Shown here one piece after another: positions 25,366-33,295 of a DNA stretch of 56,753 bases (position 1 is its first letter; each line of letters begins with the position of its first letter). The DNA is from Sphingomonas sp. CCH9-E2. Its GTDB lineage: Bacteria; Pseudomonadota; Alphaproteobacteria; Sphingomonadales; Sphingomonadaceae. Below the pieces are notes generated by a model. The model saw only the letters and a list, made by a program, of their open reading frames with translations, had not been told where the DNA came from and searched no databases. The position numbers and the translations under genes are program-made. The DNA lies in NCBI RefSeq assembly GCF_001557215.1, contig NZ_LSJM01000132.1:1-56753 (forward strand), read 5' to 3'.

Positions 25366-25605
25366 ATGAAGATCAATGTCGAGATCGACTGCACCCCTGA
25401 AGAGGCACGCCGCGCGATGGGCCTCCCCGACTTTACCCCGGTTCACGACCGCTACATCCAGCTGATGCTCGATTCGATCGAAAAGGGCGGGGTGAACCCT
25501 GAGCTGATCGAGAATATGATGAAGAACTGGACTCCGATGGGAGAGGCCGGGATGAATTTCTGGCGCGGCATGTTCGATATGGGCAAGCGCAGCGGGGGCG
25601 AGTGA
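25366..25605 (+). CDS. DUF6489 family small protein
   Basis: This 79-residue protein (MKINVEIDCTPEEARRAMGLPDFTP...IQLMLDSIEKGGVNPELIENMMKNW) matches a small family seen upstream of mnmE in sphingomonads. It begins with a beta-strand rich in acidic residues and continues as amphipathic helices ending in a Met/Gly-rich tail (MFDMGKRSGGE). No catalytic residues are evident and its function is unknown. The GGAGAAG ribosome binding site upstream supports the ATG. Its last bases overlap the mnmE GTG start (GTGA), so it is translationally coupled to mnmE. Confidence 0.85.
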   Translation: MKINVEIDCTPEEARRAMGLPDFTPVHDRYIQLMLDSIEKGGVNPELIENMMKNWTPMGEAGMNFWRGMFDMGKRSGGE

Positions 25606-26894
25606 CTGACACGATCTTTGCCCTGTCGAGCGGGGCACCGCCGGCCGGGATCGCGGTGATCCGCATTTCCGGGCCGGACGCGTTTGCCGCCGCGGCGCAG
25701 CTGGCGGGCAGCCTCCCGCCGCCGCGGCGTGCATCGCTGCGGACCCTGCGACGTGGCGGCGAGGCGCTCGATCGTGCGCTCGTCCTCGTCTTCCCTGGTC
25801 CGGCAACGGCAACTGGAGAAGATCTCGCCGAACTGCATCTCCATGGCGGGCGGGCCGTAATCCGGGCGGTGGAAGCGGCGCTGGCCGCCATGCCCGGGCT
25901 GCGCGGTGCCGAACCGGGGGAGTTCACCCGCCGCGCTTTGGAGCATGGCCGTATCGACCTGACCGAAGCCGAGGGGCTGGGCGACCTGCTGTCCGCCGAA
26001 ACCGAGATGCAGCGCCGCACCGCCCTGCGCGCCGCGGAGGGCGGGGTCCGCGCGCGGATCGAAAGCTGGGCGGCACGGACGCTGCAGCTGTCGGCATTGG
26101 TCGAAGCGATGCTGGATCACGGCGATGAGGAGGATGTCGCGCGCGAAGGCGATGTGATCGCGAGCGTGCAGCACGATGCGGCGTCACTGGCCGATGAGAT
26201 TGCGGCGCTTGTCGCACAGCCGCCGGTGGAGCGGATCCGGGACGGAATCCGCGTGGTCCTCGCCGGATCGCCCAATGCCGGCAAGTCGACCCTGCTCAAC
26301 GCGTTGGTCGGCCGGGAAGCGGCGATTGTGTCGCCGCTCGCCGGGACGACACGCGACCGGATCGAAGTCCCGGTAATGCGCGACGGCATTGCCTATCTGT
26401 TGACCGACACTGCGGGGCTTCACGCCGCGCCAACCGATATGGTCGAGAAGATCGGGATCGAACGTGCGCGGGACGCGATCGCGGCGGCGGACATCATCCT
26501 CTGGCTTGACGATGCACCCTTGCCCGACGCGCTTGCAGCGCTCCCGCATTTGTTGCTGCATCCGCGCGCCGATGCGGCCGGACGTGGTGCCAGCGATGCG
26601 CGCCTGGCAGTGTCGGCGCATACGGGGGAGGGGCTGGGCCAGCTTTGGGACCAGGTGGCGCGGATCGCCGCGACGCTTCTCCCCCCCGCCGATACGATCG
26701 CGCTCAACGCGCGACAGCGCGCACTGGCGGGGCAGGCACTGTCGGGTTTGCGGAGCGCCGCCGAGCAGACCGACATGCTGTTGCTGGCGGAAGAGCTGCG
26801 AGCCGCATTGCGCGCCTTCCACCGCGTGACCGGTGCAGCGGATGTCGAGGCGATGCTCGACGCATTGTTCGGGCGTTTCTGCATTGGCAAGTGA
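25602..26894 (+). CDS. mnmE: tRNA modification GTPase MnmE
   Basis: With MnmG, MnmE installs the (carboxymethyl)aminomethyl group on U34 of tRNAs. The 430-residue protein has the N-terminal tetrahydrofolate-binding domain (MTDTIFALSSGAPPAGIAVI) and a helical domain. An inserted G domain has GSPNAGKS (residues 222-229), the TTRD switch and DTAGLH. The C terminus FCIGK carries the essential Cys. Start is GTG, overlapping the DUF6489 stop. A parS site lies two bases after the stop codon. It heads the mnmE-mnmG-rsmG-parA-parB series. Confidence 0.97.
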   Translation: MTDTIFALSSGAPPAGIAVIRISGPDAFAAAAQLAGSLPPPRRASLRTLRRGGEALDRALVLVFPGPATATGEDLAELHLHGGRAVIRAVEAALAAMPGLRGAEPGEFTRRALEHGRIDLTEAEGLGDLLSAETEMQRRTALRAAEGGVRARIESWAARTLQLSALVEAMLDHGDEEDVAREGDVIASVQHDAASLADEIAALVAQPPVERIRDGIRVVLAGSPNAGKSTLLNALVGREAAIVSPLAGTTRDRIEVPVMRDGIAYLLTDTAGLHAAPTDMVEKIGIERARDAIAAADIILWLDDAPLPDALAALPHLLLHPRADAAGRGASDARLAVSAHTGEGLGQLWDQVARIAATLLPPADTIALNARQRALAGQALSGLRSAAEQTDMLLLAEELRAALRAFHRVTGAADVEAMLDALFGRFCIGK

Positions 26895-26895
26895 G

Positions 26896-26911
26896 TGTTC
26901 CACGTGGAACG
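26896..26911. other. parS site 1
   Basis: TGTTCCACGTGGAACG is a 14-base perfect palindrome (GTTCCACGTGGAAC) matching the ParB/Spo0J-binding consensus TGTTNCACGTGNAACA in 15 of 16 positions. It lies in the mnmE-mnmG gap, about 7 kb from the proposed origin. Confidence 0.92.
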
Positions 26912-26949
26912 CTTTTGACCTGACCGCCCACGCCCGCTAAGGCGCGGCT

Positions 26950-28785
26950 ATGCAATATTGCGATGTGATCGTGATCGGGGGCGGCCATGCCGGTACCGAG
27001 GCGGCGGCTGCGGCTGCGCGCTGCGGTGCGCGCACCGCGCTGATTACCTTTGACCCTGCGCTGATCGGGGCGATGTCCTGCAATCCCGCGATCGGCGGGC
27101 TGGGCAAGGGCCATCTGGTGCGCGAAGTCGACGCAATGGATGGCCTGATCGCGCGCGCTGCCGACGCCGCCGCGATCCATTATCGCCTGCTGAACCGCTC
27201 GAAAGGACCGGCGGTGCAGGGGCCACGGGTTCAGGCCGACCGCGTGCGCTATGCCGCTGCGGTCCAGTCGATCCTCGCCGGGCAGGACGGGCTTGAGATC
27301 GTCGCGGGAGAGGCGGTCGCGCTGTTGCTCGAGGGTGGTCGCGTCGCCGGCATCCGGCTGGGCGGCGGAACCGAACTCCGCGCGCCAACGGTCGTCATCG
27401 CCAGCGGCACCTTCCTCGGCGGCCGCATCTTTCGCGGCGAGGAGCGTGAGACCGGGGGCCGGGTAGGGGAGCGCGCCGCGACCGAGCTTGGCGTGCAGCT
27501 GCGCGATTGCGGCCTGCCGATCACCCGGCTCAAGACCGGCACTCCACCCCGGATCGACGGTCGCACTATCGATTGGGCGGCGCTGGACGAGCAGCCCAGC
27601 GACATTGACGACTGGCGCATGTCGCCGATGACGCGCGGCCAACGCCTGCCCCAGCTCGCCTGCGCCATCACCCGCACCACCCTCGCGACCCACGATATCA
27701 TCCGGGGTGGCCTCGACCGCTCGCCCCTGTTCAGCGGTGCGATCGAGGCGGGGGGGCCACGCTATTGCCCATCGATGGAGGACAAGATCTTCCGTTTCGG
27801 CGACCGCGATGGGCATCAGATCTTCCTAGAGCCGGAGGGCCTAGCCACCCATCTCGTCTACCCCAACGGCCTATCGACCTCGCTGCCCACCGATGTGCAG
27901 GCGGCGATGATCGCGTCGATCCCCGGCCTGGAGCGCGCGCGCATCGTCACGCCCGGCTATGCGGTCGAATATGACCATGTCGACCCGCGCTCGCTGTCGC
28001 ATCAGCTCGAAAGCCGGGACGTCCCGGGCCTATTCTGCGCTGGCCAGATCAACGGCACGACCGGCTATGAAGAGGCCGCTGCACAGGGCCTCGTCGCCGG
28101 CATCAACGCCGCTGCGGCAGCACTTGGCCGCGCGCCGACGCTGTTTCCGCGCGAGCTCAGCTATATCGGGGTGATGATCGACGACCTGACGCTGCAGGGC
28201 GTCACCGAACCCTATCGCATGCTCACCGCCCGCGCCGAGCACCGCCTGTCGCTCCGCGCCGACAACGCCCAGACCCGGCTCGCGCCCTTGGGAGCCGCGG
28301 CAGGCTGTCTCGGTCCCGACCGTACGGCCTTCATCGCCGAGCGCCGCCGCGCCCGGCAGGAACTCGATACCCGCTTTAGCCGCACACTCACCGCGCACAG
28401 CCTCGGTCAGAAGGGCGCCGCCGTCGCGCAGGATGGCGCCCGGCGCACGGCCTTCGACTGGCTGCGCTTCCCGGCGGTGAGCCTGGACCATCTCGCCATC
28501 CCCACCGACGATATCGACCCCGCCGTGTTGGGCGAACTGATCGAGGACGCCCGCTACGCCCCTTATCTCGAACGCCAGGCTGCGGAGACGGCAGCGATGA
28601 CCCGTGCCGACGGCACCCGCATTCCAACCGCGCTCGATTATGCGACGATACCGGGCCTCTCCAACGAGATGGTCGAACGTCTCGGCGCAGCCCGGCCCGC
28701 AACAATTGGCGATGCAGCCCGCGTGCGCGGCGTGACCCCTGCGGCGTTGACCGCGATCCTCCTCCATGTGAAGCGCGCGGCATGA
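26950..28785 (+). CDS. mnmG: tRNA uridine-5-carboxymethylaminomethyl(34) synthesis enzyme MnmG
   Basis: This FAD-dependent partner of MnmE is 611 residues long. It opens with the dinucleotide fold [15 protein letters not shown]. The family block [25 protein letters not shown] follows, with a conserved Cys, then [11 protein letters not shown], the [17 protein letters not shown] motif and a C-terminal helical tRNA/MnmE-binding domain ([17 protein letters not shown]). Length is normal. The 3' end overlaps rsmG as ATGA. Gene order mnmE-mnmG-rsmG-parAB is a classical origin-proximal cluster. Confidence 0.98.
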   Translation: MQYCDVIVIGGGHAGTEAAAAAARCGARTALITFDPALIGAMSCNPAIGGLGKGHLVREVDAMDGLIARAADAAAIHYRLLNRSKGPAVQGPRVQADRVRYAAAVQSILAGQDGLEIVAGEAVALLLEGGRVAGIRLGGGTELRAPTVVIASGTFLGGRIFRGEERETGGRVGERAATELGVQLRDCGLPITRLKTGTPPRIDGRTIDWAALDEQPSDIDDWRMSPMTRGQRLPQLACAITRTTLATHDIIRGGLDRSPLFSGAIEAGGPRYCPSMEDKIFRFGDRDGHQIFLEPEGLATHLVYPNGLSTSLPTDVQAAMIASIPGLERARIVTPGYAVEYDHVDPRSLSHQLESRDVPGLFCAGQINGTTGYEEAAAQGLVAGINAAAAALGRAPTLFPRELSYIGVMIDDLTLQGVTEPYRMLTARAEHRLSLRADNAQTRLAPLGAAAGCLGPDRTAFIAERRRARQELDTRFSRTLTAHSLGQKGAAVAQDGARRTAFDWLRFPAVSLDHLAIPTDDIDPAVLGELIEDARYAPYLERQAAETAAMTRADGTRIPTALDYATIPGLSNEMVERLGAARPATIGDAARVRGVTPAALTAILLHVKRAA

Positions 28786-29390
28786 CCGAAGACGAAGCCC
28801 GCGCATGGATACGTAGCCGTTACGATGTTTCACGTGAAACACGGCTTGCCCAGTTCGTCGATCTGCTGCGCGATGAAGCAACGCGGCAGAATCTGATTGC
28901 ACCCTCGACCCTCGACGCGATCTGGGCGCGTCATATCGTCGACTCCGCCCAGTTGCTCGACCATGGCGACCCCGGTGGCCTATGGCTCGATATCGGCAGC
29001 GGGGCAGGGCTGCCCGGCATCGTCCTGGCCATCCTCCGCGACGGCCCGGTCGAGCTGGTTGAACCGCGCAAACTCCGCACCGCGTTTCTCCAGCATATCG
29101 TCGACACGCTCGGTCTCACCAATGTGACGATCCACACCGCCAAGGTGGAGCGGACCAAGGGCCGCGCCGCCGTCGTCACCGCGCGTGCCGTCGGGTCGCT
29201 CGACACGCTCTTCCGCATCGCGCGCCATCGCAGCGACCGCTCGACCCTGTGGGTGTTGCCAAAGGGGCGCAATGCGCAATCGGAGGTGGAAGATGCGCAG
29301 CTATGGTGGCAAGGTTCGTTCCACGTGGAACCGAGCGTGACCGCACCGGACTCGCTCATCATCGTCGCAAACGAGGTGCGCCCCAAATGA
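28782..29390 (+). CDS. rsmG: 16S rRNA (guanine-527-N7)-methyltransferase RsmG
   Basis: RsmG methylates G527 of 16S rRNA; its loss gives low-level streptomycin resistance in many bacteria. The 202-residue protein has the SAM motif [17 protein letters not shown], the NLIAPST and HIVDSAQLL family segments, and [10 protein letters not shown]. Two parS palindromes are embedded in coding sequence: one encodes DVSRET near residue 15, the other SFHVEP near the C terminus. The parS encoding VSRET in this gene is widely conserved. Start and stop overlap both neighbours as ATGA. Confidence 0.97.
   Translation: MTEDEARAWIRSRYDVSRETRLAQFVDLLRDEATRQNLIAPSTLDAIWARHIVDSAQLLDHGDPGGLWLDIGSGAGLPGIVLAILRDGPVELVEPRKLRTAFLQHIVDTLGLTNVTIHTAKVERTKGRAAVVTARAVGSLDTLFRIARHRSDRSTLWVLPKGRNAQSEVEDAQLWWQGSFHVEPSVTAPDSLIIVANEVRPK
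28826..28841. other. parS site 2 (perfect consensus)
   Basis: TGTTTCACGTGAAACA is a perfect 16-base palindrome identical to the classical parS. It lies in the 5' part of rsmG and encodes VSRET. Confidence 0.96.
29317..29332. other. parS site 3
   Basis: The core GTTCCACGTGGAAC (29318-29331) is a perfect 14-base palindrome; only the two outer bases differ from consensus. It lies in the 3' end of rsmG, encoding FHVEP, about 55 bases before parA. Confidence 0.92.
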
Positions 29391-30166
29391 TCTGCATCGC
29401 GATTGCAAATCAGAAGGGCGGCGTGGGCAAGACCACGACCGCGATCAATGTCGGCACCGCGCTCGCGGCGACCGGTATGCGCGTGTTGCTGCTCGACCTC
29501 GATCCCCAGGGAAATTGTTCGACCGGCCTCGGCATCGGACGCGCCGATCGCGAGCGCTCGACCTATGACCTGCTGATTGGCGAGACGAGCCTGGAGGATG
29601 TCGCGGTGCCGACCCGCGTGCCGGGACTCGATATCGTCCCCGCGACGGTTGATCTGTCGGGTGCAGAGATCGAGCTGATCGAGTTCGAAGCCCGCACCCA
29701 TCGCCTCGCCACCGCGATCGAACGCAGCGCAGAGCGCTGGGACGTGGTGTTGATGGACTGCCCGCCCTCGCTCGGCCTGCTCACCATCAACGCGATGGTC
29801 GCCTCCGACGCGCTGCTCGTCCCGCTGCAATGCGAGTTCTTCGCGCTCGAAGGGCTCAGCCAGCTGCTCAACACGGTCGAGCGTATTCGCGGCCGTTTCA
29901 ACCCCGGCCTGTCGATCCTCGGCGTGGCCCTGACCATGTACGACCGCCGCAACCGCCTGACCGATCAGGTCGCCGATGACGTCCGCGCCGTGCTGGGCAA
30001 AGTCGTGTTCGACACCGTCATCCCGCGCAACGTGCGTCTGTCCGAAGCGCCGAGCCACGGCCTGCCCGCGCTGATCTACGATTATCGCTGCGCCGGCTCC
30101 GAAGCCTATATCGCCCTTGCCCGCGAAGTGATCGATCGCCTGCCCAAGCTGAAGAAGGCCGCATGA
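29387..30166 (+). CDS. parA: chromosome partitioning ATPase ParA
   Basis: This is a 259-residue Walker-type ATPase (ParA/Soj, MinD superfamily). The deviant P-loop KGGVGKTT is at residues 10-17, Walker A' is LLLDLDPQGNCSTGLG and Walker B is VVLMDCPPSLGLL. ATP-bound dimers coat the nucleoid and pull the ParB-parS complex to segregate origins. It is short, without the DNA-binding N-terminal extension of plasmid type Ia ParAs, as expected for a chromosomal protein. The ATG overlaps the rsmG stop and its own stop overlaps parB (ATGA). Confidence 0.98.
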   Translation: MICIAIANQKGGVGKTTTAINVGTALAATGMRVLLLDLDPQGNCSTGLGIGRADRERSTYDLLIGETSLEDVAVPTRVPGLDIVPATVDLSGAEIELIEFEARTHRLATAIERSAERWDVVLMDCPPSLGLLTINAMVASDALLVPLQCEFFALEGLSQLLNTVERIRGRFNPGLSILGVALTMYDRRNRLTDQVADDVRAVLGKVVFDTVIPRNVRLSEAPSHGLPALIYDYRCAGSEAYIALAREVIDRLPKLKKAA

Positions 30167-31092
30167 CCGAAGAGACTCCAGCGACCCCGACTACCGCTCC
30201 TGCCGCTGCACCGCGCAAACCACGCCCCGGTCTTGGCCGCGGCCTCAGCGCGCTGTTGGGCGATGCCGAACGCGAAGAGCCGGTGCGTCCCGGCACCGAA
30301 CCCTCGATGGGCGTCCGGCTGCTCCCGGTCAGCTCGCTGTCGCCGCACCCGGATCAGCCGCGCCGCCATTTCGATGAGGATGCGCTGGAAGAGCTGGCCA
30401 AGTCGATCGCGATGCGTGGCCTCATTCAGCCGATCGTCGTGCGCCCGCATGGCAAGGATTACCAGATCGTCGCCGGCGAACGCCGCTGGCGCGCCGCCCA
30501 GCGCGCCCGCCTGCACGAAGTCCCGGTCATCGTCCGCGACCTGGACGAGGCGCAGACCGTCGAAATCGCGATTGTCGAGAATATCCAGCGTGAGGATCTC
30601 AACGCGATCGAAGAGGCTGAGGCCTATGCCAAGCTGATCAATGAGTTCGGCCACAGCCAGGAAGCGCTGGCCAAGATCGTCCATAAATCGCGCAGCCATA
30701 TCGCGAATCTGATCCGCCTGCTCGATCTGCCGCAAAGCGTGCGTCAACGCGTGGTCGAGGGTGCCCTGACCATGGGCCACGCCCGCGCGCTGATCGGCGC
30801 GCCCGACCCCGAAAAGCTGGCGAAGATCGTCGTCGAACGCGACCTCTCCGTCCGCGACACCGAAAAACTCGCCCGCGACGCCAAGCCGCGCGCGCCCGGG
30901 AAGGGCGGGGGCGACAAGACCAGCGGCGGCAGCAACGCCGACATCGCCGCGCTGGAGCGCCAGCTGGGCGACGTGCTGGGCCTCAACGTCAAGATCAGCT
31001 TCGGCGAAAAGGGCGGGGCGCTGACGCTCGCCTATTCGACGCTCGACCAGCTCGACATGATCTGCCAGCGGCTGACCGGAGAGAAAATCTAG
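30163..31092 (+). CDS. parB: chromosome partitioning protein ParB
   Basis: This 309-residue CTP-dependent DNA clamp binds parS and spreads along DNA. The N-terminal KPRPGLGRGLSALLGD is the ParA-stimulating motif. The CTP-binding domain has GLIQPIVVR and GERRWRAA (residues 105-112), and ENIQREDLNAIEEA follows. The helix-turn-helix HSQEALAKIVHKSRSHIANL reads parS, and the last ~60 residues form the dimerisation domain after a Gly/Lys linker. Its targets are visible nearby at 26896, 28826, 29317 and possibly 53149. Confidence 0.98.
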   Translation: MTEETPATPTTAPAAAPRKPRPGLGRGLSALLGDAEREEPVRPGTEPSMGVRLLPVSSLSPHPDQPRRHFDEDALEELAKSIAMRGLIQPIVVRPHGKDYQIVAGERRWRAAQRARLHEVPVIVRDLDEAQTVEIAIVENIQREDLNAIEEAEAYAKLINEFGHSQEALAKIVHKSRSHIANLIRLLDLPQSVRQRVVEGALTMGHARALIGAPDPEKLAKIVVERDLSVRDTEKLARDAKPRAPGKGGGDKTSGGSNADIAALERQLGDVLGLNVKISFGEKGGALTLAYSTLDQLDMICQRLTGEKI

Positions 31093-31141
31093 TTAAATCA
31101 GTGAATTGCGGTCGGGCCGACGCGCATTCTGATCTTCTTAG

Positions 31142-31163
31142 CCCCTCCCGCTTGCGGGAGGGG
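31142..31163. repeat. 10-base inverted repeat, copy of the ppsR-upstream element
   Basis: CCCCTCCCGC and GCGGGAGGGG around TT, identical to 19834-19855. It lies 50 bases after parB and could act as its 3' hairpin, although the following sequence is GGTTGGGG rather than a T-run. Confidence 0.75.
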
Positions 31164-31214
31164 TTGGGGAGGGTCTTCTTCTTCGATTCCGCAGCGTCGC
31201 CTTAACCCCCAATC

Positions 31215-31320
31215 GTCACCCCGGCCCTGTGCCGGGGTCCACCGGGAGGCAAGCGCGGAGCTTGAACTTCAAGCCGCCGGACGCGAGGATGCTTGGACCC
31301 CGGAACAAGTCCGGGGTGAC
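31215..31320. repeat. REPIN-like inverted repeat element, copy 1
   Basis: The left end GTCACCCCGGCCCTGTGCCG and the right end, with CCGGGGTGAC at 31311-31320, are inverted copies about 106 bases apart outside to outside. Each end forms its own CCCCGG/CCGGGG hairpin. A second copy of almost the same length is at 42723-42827. The 280 bases between parB and the next gene contain only this and the shorter repeat. Confidence 0.8.
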
Positions 31321-31372
31321 GAACAGATAGAGTCGACTTGTCGCCTGCGGAATCCGCCGCCAGATAGTCAGC

Positions 31373-31762
31373 GTGGAAATAGAAGGCCTTACTCCCGCAG
31401 CCTTGCGGGCTCTACCGAGCGATGAGCTCGATGCACTGCTCGCATTCGGGCGACCAATCACGTTCCGCATCGGATCGGCAACCGTGCTTGCCGAGTTCAA
31501 CAAGGATGATGATTGCCTCACCGTCAATCTCGCGCACATCGACGGTGGCGGGGAGGGCGTGCTTGTATCGCTATGGAAGCTCGTCACTGCGTTCGCGAAG
31601 GACCGTGGCTATCATTGCGTCTTGTGGAACGTCCACGCACTCACCTGTGCCAACCCGAACCCACGCCTCCAGAAGTTCTTGTGTGAACGCGGGTTTGCGG
31701 AAACGCACAGCGAAAGGCACGGTCGGGTCTTGAGTCGTCTGGAGCCGATCCAACATCCCTAA
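31373..31762 (+). CDS. hypothetical protein, possibly GNAT-like
   Basis: This 129-residue product begins at a GTG at 31373. It has an N-terminal helix (LTPAALRALPSDELDALLAFG), beta-strands (ITFRIGSATVLAEF, DDCLTVNLAHIDG) and a final segment NPRLQKFLCERGFAETHSER. That ending resembles the last helix of GNAT acyltransferases (N.RL.KFL...GF), but no acetyl-CoA motif is clear. Codon use is less GC-rich than its neighbours and it is preceded by two dispersed repeats, so insertion between parB and holA is plausible. Function unknown; that it is expressed is uncertain. Confidence 0.6.
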   Translation: MEIEGLTPAALRALPSDELDALLAFGRPITFRIGSATVLAEFNKDDDCLTVNLAHIDGGGEGVLVSLWKLVTAFAKDRGYHCVLWNVHALTCANPNPRLQKFLCERGFAETHSERHGRVLSRLEPIQHP

Positions 31763-31772
31763 TCTGCCCGCC

Positions 31773-32792
31773 TCACCCCCGCGCCGCACCTCGCGCCAAC
31801 ACCGCCAGCTCATGATCCGCCAGCACCTGCCCGGCATTGCCCCCGCCGCGCGTCATCGCCCGTTCCGCCTCACGCGCGCGTTCCACGGCGCGCGCCAGCA
31901 TCGGGCTGTTCCAGCGTTGCAGCGCGCGGATCGTCGCGGCTTCCTCCTTGAAGAACACGCGGTGCTTCTTGACCACCTCGGCGGGGCTCATCCCGTGATC
32001 GATATCGGCGCGCATCTCGGCCAGCGCCATCAGGCGGCGGACCAGACCGCGCAGCAGCGGAATCGTCGACACCCCCGCCGCATCGAGCCGCGCCAGCTCC
32101 ACGCCGATTTCCGCGGGGCGACCGCCCACCACCGCCTCGATCGCGCCTGACATCTCGGCCTCGCCCAGATCCGCGCCGATCGCATCCAGCGCCTCGATTC
32201 CGGCCTCACGCGGCCGATCGGGCGCGGCGTCGAGGAACAGCGACAATTTCTCGATCTCACGCGCCAGCACCGCGCGATCGCCGCCCGACATCGCAGCCAG
32301 TCGATCCGCCGCTCCGCCGACCAGCCGCAACCCATGTTCGCGCGCGATTCCGGTCGCCAGCTGCCCGGCGGTGCGCGCATCGGGGACATAACAGGCATGG
32401 ACCATCACATTGGGCGCGGCGAGCGCGAGCTTGAGCAGCCGTCCGGTGCCTTTGAGGCCGCCGCCGACCGCAACCACCGGATTCCCCGCCGTCTCCGCCT
32501 CGATCAGCATCCGCACGGCGTCGGTGCCGCCATCGTCGATGCCCGACACACGGATGTAGCGCGCGCCACCGAACAGCGAGAGCGAGGCTGCCTCGCCGGC
32601 GAGCAGCCCGGCATCGTCCTTCAGCGCATTGCCCTCGATATCGATGCGCTCGGCATCCGGCCCCATCGCCCGGCCCAGCCGCGCGGCCAGGTCGTTGGCG
32701 CCCGCCTCATCGGGGCCGTAGAGCAGAAACAGGCGGATATCGGGGCCCGGCTTGTCCAGCCGCGCCCGGATCTGCGCCTCGCTCGCCTTCAC
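31773..32792 (-). CDS. holA: DNA polymerase III delta subunit
   Basis: This is a 339-residue clamp-loader subunit that opens the beta sliding clamp. It has the delta fold: an N-terminal AAA+-like domain with LFLLYGPDEAGANDLAARL, degenerate at the P-loop as expected, and FGGARYIRVSGIDDG. The C-terminal collar domain follows (LLRGLVRRLMALAEMRADIDHG...KKHRVFFKEEAATIRALQRW). Starts at a GTG overlapping lptE as GTGA. It is the last gene of the DUF3576-leuS-lptE-holA operon, conserved near alphaproteobacterial parAB. Confidence 0.94.
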   Translation of the reverse strand: MKASEAQIRARLDKPGPDIRLFLLYGPDEAGANDLAARLGRAMGPDAERIDIEGNALKDDAGLLAGEAASLSLFGGARYIRVSGIDDGGTDAVRMLIEAETAGNPVVAVGGGLKGTGRLLKLALAAPNVMVHACYVPDARTAGQLATGIAREHGLRLVGGAADRLAAMSGGDRAVLAREIEKLSLFLDAAPDRPREAGIEALDAIGADLGEAEMSGAIEAVVGGRPAEIGVELARLDAAGVSTIPLLRGLVRRLMALAEMRADIDHGMSPAEVVKKHRVFFKEEAATIRALQRWNSPMLARAVERAREAERAMTRGGGNAGQVLADHELAVLARGAARG

Positions 32793-33295
32793 TTCGTTTT
32801 GGAGCTGCGCGCGTAGCGGGCCAGCCGCGCGACGATCTGGTCCGCAACGATGCCCGACAGCCGCTCCAGCGCGCTCCGCTCGGCCGCGATCGTCGCATAT
32901 TCCGAACCGGCAACGTCGATGCCGGCATCCGAACCTGCGGTGGCGTCGAGCACGGTCTGTCCTGTGGCCAGGTCGATCAGCTGGTAGCGTGCGCGCAGCG
33001 TCCGCCGTTCGCGCGTCACCACGTCATCGCTACGCACGCCCAGACCCTCGATCCGGTCGTCCAGCTTGATCTCGAGCCGATAGGTGGGCGTGCCGCTGCG
33101 CGTCGCCTCGATCCGGTCGCGCACGGCATTGGCGACCAGCCAGCCATTCTCGCCCGGAATCGGCGCGACCTCGACGCCCGACAGCATCGTCTGCACCGGG
33201 CCACCCACACCGCCGCCATAGAGCGGCCGCAGCCCGCAGCCCGACAGCGTGGTGCTCGCCGCGACCAGCGCGATCAGGAGTGCTGCGCGCTTCAT
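32789..33295 (-). CDS. lptE: LPS-assembly lipoprotein LptE
   Basis: LptE plugs the LptD barrel in the outer membrane and helps insert lipopolysaccharide. The 168-residue protein has a lipoprotein signal ending TTLSGC (Cys20). The typical GLRPLYGGG segment immediately follows. The mixed alpha/beta core includes [39 protein letters not shown] strands and a basic C terminus ([10 protein letters not shown]). It overlaps leuS upstream (ATGA) and holA downstream (GTGA). The leuS-lptE-holA order supports the assignment. Confidence 0.9.
   Translation of the reverse strand: MKRAALLIALVAASTTLSGCGLRPLYGGGVGGPVQTMLSGVEVAPIPGENGWLVANAVRDRIEATRSGTPTYRLEIKLDDRIEGLGVRSDDVVTRERRTLRARYQLIDLATGQTVLDATAGSDAGIDVAGSEYATIAAERSALERLSGIVADQIVARLARYARSSKTK

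Noticed and set aside
31142..31163. Intrinsic terminator for parB
   Set aside because: The stem is perfect, but no T-run follows on the plus strand and the same sequence occurs elsewhere in a different role, so it is listed as a repeat rather than a terminator.
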